The position numbers and the translations under genes were made by a program. From assembly GCA_937884485.1 (NCBI GenBank), contig CALGCG010000118.1, positions 1 through 44,115 of the forward strand: a stretch of 44,115 nt of DNA, written 5' to 3'. Positions 13,309 through 22,207 of this stretch are shown here, in pieces (position 1 is the first letter of the stretch; every line of letters begins with the position of its first letter). The notes below the pieces were generated by a model, which was not told where the DNA came from, did no database searches, and worked only from the letters and a program-made list of their open reading frames with translations. The stretch comes from an uncultured Bacteroidales bacterium (GTDB lineage: Bacteria; Bacteroidota; Bacteroidia; Bacteroidales; P3).

Positions 13309-14637
13309 ATGCTACTTATACACGTACCCAAACTCACCAATCGGCTAGGCTACACGCTGAAAGTGATTTTCAACCACTTGCTCAAAGCCGAGTATAGCAT
13401 CACCACCGACGAGGAGTATTTCCTCAAATGGGATGACGCCAAGTTATGTTATGGGCACAAAAGATTGGGTGACAATATCTTTATCAAAGCACATCCACTG
13501 CTATTCCAAACTTCTATTGAAGAGCAGGAGCCGCATGCCACCTGCCACAACGGGCAGTGGGAACTCTACCCCATGTTCGGTCGCGACCTGGACTTCGACT
13601 TCGACCCCCTGGCTGCTACCTTTTTCATGGTGACGCGTTACGAGGAATACCTGCCCCACCGCGAGGACGAGCATGGTCGCTTCTGTGCCGAAGAGAGCCT
13701 GGCATGGAAGGAAGGATTTCTGGACCAGCCAGTGGTGGATCAGTGGGCACGCATGATACGCAACAAAATAGTTGAACGCTACCCCCATGCTGACATACCG
13801 AAACAAAACTACCATTTCGTGCAGACGGTGGATATCGACGCCGCATGGCGTTATCTTCACAAAGGGCTTTTCCGTACCACAGTAGGTATGCTGCGCGACC
13901 TCTTCTCATGGCACCAACCCGAGGAGGTCTTAAGACGTATTAAAGTACTGATGCACAAAGAAGAAGACCCCTATGACACTTTCGACTATATCATCGACCT
14001 CCACCAGCGGGTACCAGGATCGTATCTGCTGTTTTTCGTGCTGTTGGCCGACTATGGCCAATATGACAAACCCGCTTCCTATCTCAACCGACACACGCGC
14101 GAACTTGTACAACACCTAGGCGACTATGCCAAGATGGGACTCCATCCAGGCTACCACTCGCTGGAACAGCCCATGCGTCTTGACACCGAAAAGAAACGAT
14201 TGGAGAGTATCATCCACCGCACCATAGTACGCGGTCGCTACCACTTCCTTCGCTTGCGCCTCCCTCGCTCTTATCGCATCATGCAACATGCGGGCATACG
14301 CCACGACTACACTATGGGCTACGCCGACGTCGTGGGGTTCCGTGCCGGCATTACCGTGCCATACCCCTTCTACGACCTGGAGCGTGACCACGAGAACGAT
14401 CTGCTGATACACCCCTTCTGCATAATGGACACTACGCTGAAGAAATACTTGGGCCTAAGCCCAGAAGAGGGGTTGGAAACATACAAAAAAATGATTGACC
14501 TTGTACGCACGGTCGACGGCACCTTCTGCTGTATCATACACAACCAAAACCTTAATGACTTGGACGGCTGGGCCGGATGGCGCGAAACCTATGAAAAAAT
14601 GGTAGAATATGCAGGAAACAAACAAGTGACGACATGA
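13309..14637 (+). CDS. Polysaccharide-deacetylase-like protein (DUF7033 plus NodB-like region)
   Basis: 442 residues. The N-terminal part (to about 160) resembles the DUF7033 region found in Bacteroidota, including FDFDPLAATFFMVTRYEEY. The middle and C-terminal parts resemble a NodB-type deacetylase fold, with TVDIDAAW, the histidine motif GLHPGYHS, DVVGFRAGI and a late CIIHNQNLNDLDGW. Such proteins are linked to envelope or exopolysaccharide modification, but the substrate is not known. The ATG directly follows the stop of the LD-carboxypeptidase, and the 3' end overlaps kdsC by 4 bp (ATGA), so translation is probably coupled. Confidence 0.8.
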   Translation: MLLIHVPKLTNRLGYTLKVIFNHLLKAEYSITTDEEYFLKWDDAKLCYGHKRLGDNIFIKAHPLLFQTSIEEQEPHATCHNGQWELYPMFGRDLDFDFDPLAATFFMVTRYEEYLPHREDEHGRFCAEESLAWKEGFLDQPVVDQWARMIRNKIVERYPHADIPKQNYHFVQTVDIDAAWRYLHKGLFRTTVGMLRDLFSWHQPEEVLRRIKVLMHKEEDPYDTFDYIIDLHQRVPGSYLLFFVLLADYGQYDKPASYLNRHTRELVQHLGDYAKMGLHPGYHSLEQPMRLDTEKKRLESIIHRTIVRGRYHFLRLRLPRSYRIMQHAGIRHDYTMGYADVVGFRAGITVPYPFYDLERDHENDLLIHPFCIMDTTLKKYLGLSPEEGLETYKKMIDLVRTVDGTFCCIIHNQNLNDLDGWAGWRETYEKMVEYAGNKQVTT

Positions 14638-15155
14638 TAAACTACAAAGAAAAACTAGCTCCAGTGAAAGCTTTTGTCTTCGACTTCGACGGCGTGATGA
14701 CCAACGGCGACGTATGGGTATACGGAGATGGCGAAACCGTACGCTGCGGCAACATCAAAGATGGTTTTGCCGTCCAGTATGCCGTAAAAAAAGGCTACAC
14801 CGTGGCTGTTATTTCCGGCGCCACATCGAAAAGCATCGACAACCGCATGGCAATGCTCGGCGTAGAACAGGTATACACCGGCTGTGGCGACAAGATAAAG
14901 ACATACAACCGTTTTTTGGCCGACAACGGACTCTCCGACGAGCAGGTGCTCTGCATGGGCGACGACCTACCCGACTATCCTCTGCTGCAACGAGCGGGCG
15001 TGGCCACTTGTCCCGCCGATGCTGCTGTGGAAATCAAGAATATAGTGGATTACATATCAATCTTCCCGGGCGGAAAAGGATGTGTGCGCGACGTGATCGA
15101 ACAGGTATTGCGCCTGCAAGGGAATTGGTTTCACCCAGATGCCGTAGTATGGTAA
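14634..15155 (+). CDS. kdsC: 3-deoxy-D-manno-octulosonate 8-phosphate phosphatase (KdsC)
   Basis: 173 residues, the normal length of KdsC, a capless HAD phosphatase. The nucleophile motif is FDFDGVMTNG, with the downstream motifs VISGATSKS and GDDLPDYPLL; the Lys lies in GCGDKIKTY. It removes phosphate from Kdo-8-phosphate in the Kdo branch of lipopolysaccharide synthesis, in the cytoplasm. It overlaps the preceding gene by 4 bp and the next gene by 7 bp, so the run 13309-15937 is an operon of envelope genes. Confidence 0.92.
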   Translation: MINYKEKLAPVKAFVFDFDGVMTNGDVWVYGDGETVRCGNIKDGFAVQYAVKKGYTVAVISGATSKSIDNRMAMLGVEQVYTGCGDKIKTYNRFLADNGLSDEQVLCMGDDLPDYPLLQRAGVATCPADAAVEIKNIVDYISIFPGGKGCVRDVIEQVLRLQGNWFHPDAVVW

Positions 15156-15937
15156 AAAGTAAAATATTAGCACTACTGACCTTGACCATGGCGATGCACC
15201 TATCGGCCTGGAGTCAGCACTATGACGTGAGTGATACACTCACCGAATACCCCATGAAAGGCACCTTCTATCACAACAAGTTCGAAGGACGGAAAACCTC
15301 ATGCGGCGAAATTTTCGACCAAAATCTTTTCACCGCCGCCCATTGGAAAATCAAAATGGGCACCTATGTGCTCGTCACCAACCAGCGTTCTGGACTGCAA
15401 GTAATTGTAAAGATCAACGATCGTTGTCCCAAACGCGGAGTGCTGGACATGACACGCCGCGCAGCCAATGCCATTGGCATCAAAGGGTGCCAACCCGTAA
15501 GGGTGCGCATACTCCCCCCGGGATATGAAGAACGCTGCCTGGCGCAGGACACTCGGTTCGATTCGGTACCATCGCGCTTTGCCAGAGGACAATATGCCCT
15601 CGGAAAAACTGTTGAGAAACCCGTCAACCCCAAACCAAAGAATACAACAAAGAACGTATCAACGCCCCAAAAGGCAACAAACCGTCCAACCAACACCATC
15701 CCCAACAGCAACCAATATTACAACGTCGTGCTGGGTACGGCCCATAGCCACGGCGAAGCATTCGAGATGATAAAAAAACTACCCGAGCCCTACCAAGACA
15801 AAACGATCATCGACTCGACCGACAGCGAATCATTCACTCTCATTTTAGAAGTGAAACTTGTCAAAAAGAAAGCCCAGGAACTGAGCCGTGCGCTCAAACA
15901 CAACTTCAGAGACTGCCAGATTGCCCCTTCTGAATGA
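15149..15937 (+). CDS. rlpA: RlpA-like septal ring protein with C-terminal SPOR-like region
   Basis: 262 residues from the ATG at 15149. A signal peptide (about 1-22, ending SAWSQ) precedes a double-psi beta-barrel domain with GTFYHNKFEGRKTSCGE, LFTAAHWKIKMGTYV and VKINDRCPKRG; these are the conserved blocks of RlpA lytic transglycosylases, including the active-site Asp/His region. A Pro/Thr/Asn-rich linker (about 155-190) leads to a C-terminal domain of about 70 residues (YYNVVLGTAHSHGEAFEMI) in the place of the usual peptidoglycan-binding SPOR domain. The longer frame back to 14714 is a shadow of kdsC. Confidence 0.8.
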   Translation: MVKSKILALLTLTMAMHLSAWSQHYDVSDTLTEYPMKGTFYHNKFEGRKTSCGEIFDQNLFTAAHWKIKMGTYVLVTNQRSGLQVIVKINDRCPKRGVLDMTRRAANAIGIKGCQPVRVRILPPGYEERCLAQDTRFDSVPSRFARGQYALGKTVEKPVNPKPKNTTKNVSTPQKATNRPTNTIPNSNQYYNVVLGTAHSHGEAFEMIKKLPEPYQDKTIIDSTDSESFTLILEVKLVKKKAQELSRALKHNFRDCQIAPSE

Positions 15938-15987
15938 GAAAAATGAAAAAAAATTAAAAAATTTTTTAATATTTAAATAATTATTAC

Positions 15988-15995
15988 TATCTTTG
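15988..15995 (+). promoter_or_regulatory. Promoter of the type IX secretion operon
   Basis: TATCTTTG matches the -7 consensus TAnnTTTG and is preceded by a very AT-rich stretch (15945-15987) and followed by GCACAA. The -33 TTTG is not recognisable. A leader of about 70 nt would run to the GTG start at 16073; it contains GCCCCC and GGGG blocks (16009-16024) able to form a small hairpin. Confidence 0.65.
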
Positions 15996-16072
15996 CACAA
16001 TCAATTTAGCCCCCAAGAAAGGGGATTAAAAAAGAGCAAAAAAGATTATAAAACGATAAAAAACAAGCCGTT

Positions 16073-17116
16073 GTGGCAAAACTTAATAGACAGAGAAGCG
16101 AACATTGGGCACCCAAAATAGTGTCATTTTTTGCAACAATGATGCTATTTTTCTCCGTTTGCAGCGCGCAAAACGAGGGACAATATACCCATTTCATGTT
16201 CAATCGACTCAGCTATAACCCTGCTTATGCGGGTAGTTCAGGAGCCATCTCTTTCACCCTGCTTTACAACAACCAATGGCTCGGCCTTGACCTCCAGTCC
16301 CCCGTTCCCGGTGTCGACGCCGGAACCACCCCTGTCAACTACCTTGTTTCTTTCGACATGCCTATCCGCTGGCTGCATGGCGGCGTAGGCCTGATTTTCA
16401 ACTCCCAGTCCATCGGTTACCACAACAACACAACCATCGACATCGACTATGCCTTCCGTCTTTACTGGGGCCCAGGAAACCTTGCTGCCGCAGTAGAGGC
16501 CAACCTCTATAGTTTTGCCTTCAACACCACCAACCTCTACGGCTGCAGTGACTTGACAGGAGACCCCTCCAGTCCGTCGAGCCGTGCCGGCGACCCTGCC
16601 GTGAACGGCAAGGACATTTCCGACTTCATGTTCGATGTATCGACAGGACTCTACTATCAAGTGCCCGGCGAATGGTACGCCAGCCTTTCCGTAAAGAACC
16701 TCTTGGGTTCGCGCAGCGACGACTTGAACTACCAGAACGCTCGCACCGTCTACGCCATGGGTGGCTATGAATACCAATTCCCCTACAATCCCTCGTTCAA
16801 ACTAAAGCCCTCCGTACTCATCAAAGGAGCAAGCATGTCGGTTTGGCAGGCTGAAGCCGCTTTGATTGTCGATTACGACAACGCTTTCTGGGGAGGCCTT
16901 GGATACCGAATCCGCGATGCTTTCACTTTTATGGCAGGTGTCAACTGGAAATGGCTCAAGGTAGGTGTAGCCTACGACCTGACCACCTCAAAACTGGGCT
17001 ATATGAAACCGGGCCGCAGCCTAGGTACCATCGAAGTATTTGTCAATGGAAGTTTCCGTATTGACATTCCAAAGCACAAACCGACGGTTTCAGGCAATAC
17101 TCGTTTGACAAGATAA
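16073..17116 (+). CDS. porP: PorP/SprF family type IX secretion outer-membrane protein
   Basis: 347 residues starting at GTG. The GTG is preferred because it gives a normal signal peptide of about 31 residues (ending FFSVCSA, cleavage before QNEGQY), while the first ATG (16139) would leave only about 10 residues before cleavage. The family signature follows: YTHFMFNRLSYNPAYAGS, and the barrel continues with NNQWLGLD, GGVGLIFNSQSIGYHNN and a C-terminal strand region. PorP/SprF proteins are outer-membrane barrels of the T9SS and contact the GldK-GldN ring. Position directly upstream of gldKLMN is the classic arrangement. Confidence 0.92.
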   Translation: MAKLNRQRSEHWAPKIVSFFATMMLFFSVCSAQNEGQYTHFMFNRLSYNPAYAGSSGAISFTLLYNNQWLGLDLQSPVPGVDAGTTPVNYLVSFDMPIRWLHGGVGLIFNSQSIGYHNNTTIDIDYAFRLYWGPGNLAAAVEANLYSFAFNTTNLYGCSDLTGDPSSPSSRAGDPAVNGKDISDFMFDVSTGLYYQVPGEWYASLSVKNLLGSRSDDLNYQNARTVYAMGGYEYQFPYNPSFKLKPSVLIKGASMSVWQAEAALIVDYDNAFWGGLGYRIRDAFTFMAGVNWKWLKVGVAYDLTTSKLGYMKPGRSLGTIEVFVNGSFRIDIPKHKPTVSGNTRLTR

Positions 17117-17202
17117 TAAATATAATTAAGATATCAATAATCATATTATTTGAAACTTTTTTGAAAAAAATACGTTTAAGAATAAAATAAAACCTTGACA
17201 AT

Positions 17203-18564
17203 ATGAAGAAGTTGTTTTTCATCATCGCCGCATCGACAGCCCTTCTGTGGAGCTGCAAATCCTCCAACAATGGAGAAGTTGTTGGTGTCAACGACCGTCC
17301 CTACTTCGAGGACATCGACCTCAAAGGCATGGTGTTTGTCAACCAGGGCAACTACACCATGGGTGCCGGTGTGCAGAACGTCACCTACGGCAGAACTCCG
17401 CAACCCCGCAAGATGCAGATTGGTTCGTTCTTCATGGACGAAACCGAAATCACGAATAACGAATACCGTCAGTTTGTGGCCGCCGTCCGCGACTCCGTGG
17501 CCCGCCGCATCCTCGGCGAAGCCGGCGCAGAAGGCTTCCTCATCGAAGAGGACCAGTATGGCGAACCTCTGGATCCGCCCATCCTGAACTACAAAACCAA
17601 AATCGACTATGCCGACCCCGAAATCCGTCAGTACTTGATTGACGGTGGTTTCTATATCGTCGACATCTACCATCGCCGTGCCATCGACGTGTCGAAGATG
17701 AACTATGAGTACTACTTCATCGACTACACCCAGGCCGCCGAGAAAGAGAACAACGTGGAAACCAAGAGCGAATACCGCGGCACCTCCCTCGCCGTGCGTC
17801 CCAAAGGCTTGAACAACCGTAACTCGCAGATTCAGCGTGAGTATGTCAACATCTATCCTGACACTCTCTGCTGGGTTCACGACTATGCATATAGCATGAA
17901 CGAGGACTACACTCGCAGCTATTTTTCCTCTCCTGCCTACGATAACTATCCCGTGGTAGGCGTCAGCTGGCGCCAGGCCCGTGCTTTCTGCGTGTGGCGT
18001 TCCAACATGCTGAACAACTACCTCGAGAGCATCAACTATTCCAAGCTCAACGACTTCCGCCTGCCCACCGAGAGCGAATGGGAGTTCGCCGCCCGCGGCG
18101 GCATCCAGGCCCAGAGCTATCCTTGGGGCGGTCCCTACGTCCGCAATCCAAATGGTTGCTTCCTGGCCAACTACGAGCCTCTTAAGGGTGCCTACGACGA
18201 CGACGGTGGCGTGAAGACCCTGATGGTCGGCCACTATGCCCCCAACGACTACGGCCTGTACGACATGTCCGGCAACGTCAGCGAGTGGTGCTATGACACC
18301 TATGCAGAAGCCACCTACATCGTGGCCAACGCCATCACCCCCTACTACAACTACAACGCCAAGGACGACGACGCCCTGACCATGAAGCGTAAAGTGGTCC
18401 GCGGCGGCAGCTGGAAAGACCAGAAATACTTCATCCAGGTCCAGACCCGCGACTTCGAGTTCATGGACACCGCCAAGTGCTACATCGGCTTCCGCTGCGT
18501 GCAGCCCTACCTGGGCCGTGTGAAGGGCGACAACCTGCGCACCGCTTCCAACGTCGCACAATAA
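17203..18564 (+). CDS. gldK: Type IX secretion ring lipoprotein GldK (PorK)
   Basis: 453 residues. The lipoprotein signal ends at C18 (LLWSC). The rest is an FGE/SUMF1-like fold: FFMDETEITNNEYRQF, PTESEWEFAARGG, GLYDMSGNVSEWCYD, KVVRGGSWKD and YIGFRCVQ. In T9SS, GldK and GldN form large rings attached to the inner face of the outer membrane. The gene is followed by gldL, gldM and two gldN genes in order, so it is not an unrelated sulfatase-modifying enzyme. Confidence 0.94.
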   Translation: MKKLFFIIAASTALLWSCKSSNNGEVVGVNDRPYFEDIDLKGMVFVNQGNYTMGAGVQNVTYGRTPQPRKMQIGSFFMDETEITNNEYRQFVAAVRDSVARRILGEAGAEGFLIEEDQYGEPLDPPILNYKTKIDYADPEIRQYLIDGGFYIVDIYHRRAIDVSKMNYEYYFIDYTQAAEKENNVETKSEYRGTSLAVRPKGLNNRNSQIQREYVNIYPDTLCWVHDYAYSMNEDYTRSYFSSPAYDNYPVVGVSWRQARAFCVWRSNMLNNYLESINYSKLNDFRLPTESEWEFAARGGIQAQSYPWGGPYVRNPNGCFLANYEPLKGAYDDDGGVKTLMVGHYAPNDYGLYDMSGNVSEWCYDTYAEATYIVANAITPYYNYNAKDDDALTMKRKVVRGGSWKDQKYFIQVQTRDFEFMDTAKCYIGFRCVQPYLGRVKGDNLRTASNVAQ

Positions 18565-18629
18565 AATAGCATAGCACATAAAAAGAAAGAAACACATTTA
18601 CAAATAAGCAACACAAAAACATTTGAATT

Positions 18630-19499
18630 ATGAGCTTCATTAACAATCTCGTTCGTAGTAAAGGTTACAAGACCTTCATGGCTTATCTTTATGGCTGGGG
18701 CGCAGCCGTCGTTATCGTTGGTGCACTGTTTAAAATCATGCACTGGCCTGGTGCCAATGCTATGCTTATCGCCGGTATGGGTGTTGAAGGTGTCATCTTC
18801 TTCCTTTCGGCGTTCGAACCGCCCCACAAAGAATGGGACTGGAGCCTTGTCTACCCCGAATTGGCAGGTATGATTGACGAGGCCGCCATCAACGGCGATG
18901 TGGAATACGACGAAGACGGCAACCCCATTGAGAAACCGATGCCCGTCAGTGCCGATCCTCTCACTGCCAAACTGGACAAGATGCTTGAAGATGCACATAT
19001 CAGCCCCGAACTGATTGACCGCCTTGGACAGGGCATGCAGAATCTGGCTGACAGTGCCAACTCAATGAATAACATGGCCAATGTCACAGCAGCCACCGAC
19101 AAGTTCGTCAGCAACATGGACGGTGTGGCCAGCCAGGCCGGCCGCCTGCTTGAAAGCATGCAGGGTGCTCCCGAAGCCATCTCCACGCTCTCCACCATCT
19201 ATCAAGAGACCGCCCAGTCGCTCAATGGTGAAGTGTCCTATGTCGAGGAAATGAAGAAGATGTCCGCCAGCCTCAGCAGCATCAATGCCATGTACGAGAT
19301 GCAGATCAACAATGCCTCCACGCAGATGAACATCAACAAGGAGTTCGAAGAGAAGATGGGTACCATGCTCGCCAACTTCACCAACTCTGCCGACGGCATC
19401 ATGAAGTACAAGGAGCAAGTTGATGCCCTTACCCGCAAGGTTGCCGAGTTGAACAATGTTTACGGCAACATGCTGGCCGCCATGCAGACCAGACTCTAA
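18630..19499 (+). CDS. gldL: Type IX secretion motor stator GldL (PorL)
   Basis: 289 residues. Two transmembrane helices near the N-terminus (about 16-34 and 42-62) flank GALFKIMHWPGA. The second contains E53 (MGVEGVIFF), corresponding to the membrane Glu known to be needed for proton-driven motor function; K35 and H38 are also kept. The remainder (about 65-289) is a cytoplasmic, largely helical and coiled-coil region with many Met, Gln and Asn. GldL pentamers surround the GldM dimer in the inner membrane. Confidence 0.94.
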   Translation: MSFINNLVRSKGYKTFMAYLYGWGAAVVIVGALFKIMHWPGANAMLIAGMGVEGVIFFLSAFEPPHKEWDWSLVYPELAGMIDEAAINGDVEYDEDGNPIEKPMPVSADPLTAKLDKMLEDAHISPELIDRLGQGMQNLADSANSMNNMANVTAATDKFVSNMDGVASQAGRLLESMQGAPEAISTLSTIYQETAQSLNGEVSYVEEMKKMSASLSSINAMYEMQINNASTQMNINKEFEEKMGTMLANFTNSADGIMKYKEQVDALTRKVAELNNVYGNMLAAMQTRL

Positions 19500-19554
19500 G
19501 CTACACCCCGGTTAGTATATATAAAACAGAATGAAAACTAAAAAGGAATAGACC

Positions 19555-21234
19555 ATGGGTGCAACAAACTGTCCGGAAACACCGCGACAAAAAATGATTA
19601 CAATGATGTACCTTGTGTACACCGCCATGCTGGCACTGAACGTCTCCGCTGAAGTCGTGAACGGCTTCAAGAGCGTTGCCACTGCCACACATAAATCCAA
19701 CCAGCTCATTGCAGAGAAACTTGACGACACCTACTCCAACTTCGACCTGGCTCTCAAGAACAGTAAAGAGAAGGTGCAGGAGAAGTACGATCGTGCACAA
19801 GAAATCAAAACCCTCTCCAAAGACATCACCTCTTTCATTGACAGTGTCGAATTTGCCTTTATCGGTGGTGAAGTAGCCTCCAAAGCTGAAATTAAGACCT
19901 ATACTGGCGAAGGCAAAGAAAATGAGCATAAGCGTACCATCATTCTACAGGACCCCGAAACCAAACAGGCCATCCATGACAGCGTACGTGCAGCCCTCGA
20001 TGAAGGTGGTTTCAGCTGGTTCACTGACAAGCAATTGGAAGACAACCACAAACCTGCCAATTTCTTCTTGGGCGAGTCGGGTGTGGTACACGAAGACCAT
20101 GCCGCTTTTCAGCTCAAACAGAAGATTCTCAACTACAAGAAACGTATCAATACCGTACTCGGTGAAGACTCCGCCCTCGTCCATTTAGGTCTCGACATGT
20201 CCGACGGCTACGACAAAGATGGCAAAGCCCAGTCCTGGGAAATGCTCAATTTCAACGAAGTCATCACGGGTGCTGCATTGGTCACCCTGACGCGCCTCAG
20301 AGCCGAAGTGATGAATGCCGAGTTCGATGCCGTCAACATGCTCTACAAGCAGGTTAGCAAGGGCGACATGACCTTCAGCGATGTAGCCATGATTTCGCGT
20401 CCCCGCTCCACCTACATTATTCAGGGCGGTACCTACGAGACCAAAATCAACGTTGCTGCTTACGACTCCAAGCAGCAGTTCCGTGCCACCATTAATGGAC
20501 AAAATCTCGTCAGCGGCGACAGCGGCACAGTGGTGTACAAAACCACCTGCAACAACCTCGGACCGCAGCGCATCACGGGTACAGCCTATGTCACATCACC
20601 CGACGGTGGTACTAAGGAGTATCCTATCAACGACGTCTATTTTGTGGCCAAACCCGCAGGTGTTGTCCAGCTCGATGGTCTCCAGGTTGTCTATGCCGGC
20701 CTTGAGAACCCCATCACCATATCCGCTGCCGGTATCGACTCGCGTAACCTGAAACCCGTTCTTGAGGGTCAAGGCACAATTACACCGGGCAACGGAGAAG
20801 GCAAGTACATTTTAAAACCTGCTTCCGGTCAAAAGAATCTCCACATCCACATTGATGCTACCATCGACAAGAAAGTCCAGCGTGTTGGATCCTCCAGATA
20901 TATTGTGAAGGATATCCCCGCCCCCGTGCTTTCCATCAATGGTATCCCCAGTGGTGACAAGATTGCCAGGAAAGACCTCACTGCCAACACCGTTGTCGTG
21001 GCCCTTAAAGACCCCGGATTCCTGCTGAAGATCGACCCCAAGATGATACGTATCGTCAAGATGCTTGTCTCCGTGGGCACCAAGGAGGAAACCGTTACAG
21101 GACCTCGTTTCAATGCAACTATCGAGTCCTTCATCCGCAAGGCCACCAAAGGCGAGAAACTTGTTATTATTGCCACCGTCATGATGCCTGATGGCAAGAC
21201 CAAGCAATCGCAATACACTGTAACATTAAAATAA
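19555..21234 (+). CDS. gldM: Type IX secretion motor rotor/shaft protein GldM (PorM)
   Basis: 559 residues. A short cytoplasmic N-terminus (MGATNCPETPRQK) precedes one transmembrane helix (about 14-34), then a long periplasmic region made of the helical D1 domain (about 40-220) and beta-rich D2-D4 domains. GldM dimers pass through the GldL pentamer and contact the GldK/GldN ring. A GGAATAG stretch 5-10 nt before the ATG may serve as a weak ribosome binding site. It lies 55 bp after gldL and 8 bp before gldN. Confidence 0.94.
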   Translation: MGATNCPETPRQKMITMMYLVYTAMLALNVSAEVVNGFKSVATATHKSNQLIAEKLDDTYSNFDLALKNSKEKVQEKYDRAQEIKTLSKDITSFIDSVEFAFIGGEVASKAEIKTYTGEGKENEHKRTIILQDPETKQAIHDSVRAALDEGGFSWFTDKQLEDNHKPANFFLGESGVVHEDHAAFQLKQKILNYKKRINTVLGEDSALVHLGLDMSDGYDKDGKAQSWEMLNFNEVITGAALVTLTRLRAEVMNAEFDAVNMLYKQVSKGDMTFSDVAMISRPRSTYIIQGGTYETKINVAAYDSKQQFRATINGQNLVSGDSGTVVYKTTCNNLGPQRITGTAYVTSPDGGTKEYPINDVYFVAKPAGVVQLDGLQVVYAGLENPITISAAGIDSRNLKPVLEGQGTITPGNGEGKYILKPASGQKNLHIHIDATIDKKVQRVGSSRYIVKDIPAPVLSINGIPSGDKIARKDLTANTVVVALKDPGFLLKIDPKMIRIVKMLVSVGTKEETVTGPRFNATIESFIRKATKGEKLVIIATVMMPDGKTKQSQYTVTLK

Positions 21235-21242
21235 ACTGAGAT

Positions 21243-22142
21243 ATGAAAAAAGTCTTGTTCTACGTGCTTGCAATGGTATCATATTGCTGCACCACAGTCA
21301 ACGCTCAGAGCATTATTGATGCCGACGACCAACGCAACCCCAATGACTTCTATACCAAAGTCATTACCACAGGGAAAAAGGCCATGCCTTACCCCGCAGT
21401 GCGTCAGAGCGACGTCGTCTGGGAGCAAGTGGTTTGGAGAGAGATTGATTTCAACGAGAAGTTCAATCAATTCTTCTTCTTCCCACTCGACACCACCACG
21501 AATACACAGGGCCGCACCAGTCTTGTCAACCTCATTCTCCGTGCTGTAAGCAATGGTGATATTGCCAATGTTTACGACGACGACGACATGAATATTGTCA
21601 AAGACCCTGCCAAAGCCATCCAAGACCTTGCTGGAGAGCCTATCGAAAGACAGCGCCCGAAAGTCGACGAAGATGGTCAGCCCATGTTTGACGATGATGG
21701 TGAACCCATTCAGGAGACCTACCTGCAGGCACGTACCTTCGATGTGTCCACCGCCACCAAGATACGCATCAAGGAAAGATGGTATATCGACAAACAAGAC
21801 TCTCGTCAAAAGGTCCGTATCCTTGGCCTTGCTTTCGAATACGACAAAGAAATGGCCAGCGGCAATACCGCTCGCAACTGGTCGTTCTGGATCCCCATGG
21901 ACAACATGGATGTGCGCAATGTCTTTGTCAACGCCAATGCCTACGATGAGAACAACGACGTAGTGGAGCGTTCCTATGACGACATCTTTATCCAGCGCTA
22001 CTTCGACAGCTACATTATCCGCAAGTCGAACGTCTACAACCGCGCCATCTCCGACTACCTGGTAGGTGAAGATGCCATTATCGAGGCCCAAAGACTTGAA
22101 GAAGAAATCTACGACCTCGAATCCGACATGTGGGAGTACTAA
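21243..22142 (+). CDS. gldN: Type IX secretion protein GldN (PorN), first copy
   Basis: 299 residues with a signal peptide (about 1-21, ending TVNAQ). The family signature includes MPYPAVRQSDVVWEQ, VWREIDFNEKFNQFFFFPLD, IKERWYIDKQDSR and NWSFWIPMDNMDVRN. GldN binds GldK in the periplasmic ring. An acidic insert around 115-160 (DDDDMNIV and DEDGQPMFDDDGEP) is noticeable. It is 8 bp after gldM and followed by a hairpin with a T-run and a second copy. Confidence 0.93.
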   Translation: MKKVLFYVLAMVSYCCTTVNAQSIIDADDQRNPNDFYTKVITTGKKAMPYPAVRQSDVVWEQVVWREIDFNEKFNQFFFFPLDTTTNTQGRTSLVNLILRAVSNGDIANVYDDDDMNIVKDPAKAIQDLAGEPIERQRPKVDEDGQPMFDDDGEPIQETYLQARTFDVSTATKIRIKERWYIDKQDSRQKVRILGLAFEYDKEMASGNTARNWSFWIPMDNMDVRNVFVNANAYDENNDVVERSYDDIFIQRYFDSYIIRKSNVYNRAISDYLVGEDAIIEAQRLEEEIYDLESDMWEY

Positions 22143-22167
22143 AGAGCAATTATCAACCGCATAAAAC

Positions 22168-22205
22168 AAGAGTTAAGAGTTATAACGGCTCTTAACTCTT
22201 TTTTT
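22168..22205 (+). terminator. Terminator-like hairpin between the two gldN copies
   Basis: A perfect 12-bp stem (22168-22179 with 22189-22200), 9-nt loop and a run of T at 22199-22205 give an intrinsic terminator shape. It sits only 2 bp before the ATG of the second gldN, so it could attenuate that gene rather than end the operon. The left arm contains the 7-mer AGAGTTA twice (22169-22175, 22176-22182) and the right arm its inverse, so it may also belong to the unit-array hairpins seen elsewhere. Confidence 0.7.
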
Positions 22206-22207
22206 CA

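Noticed and set aside
17203..18564. GldK as a formylglycine-generating sulfatase-activating enzyme
   Set aside because: The fold is shared, but the lipoprotein signal and the position between porP and gldLMN identify it as the T9SS ring protein.
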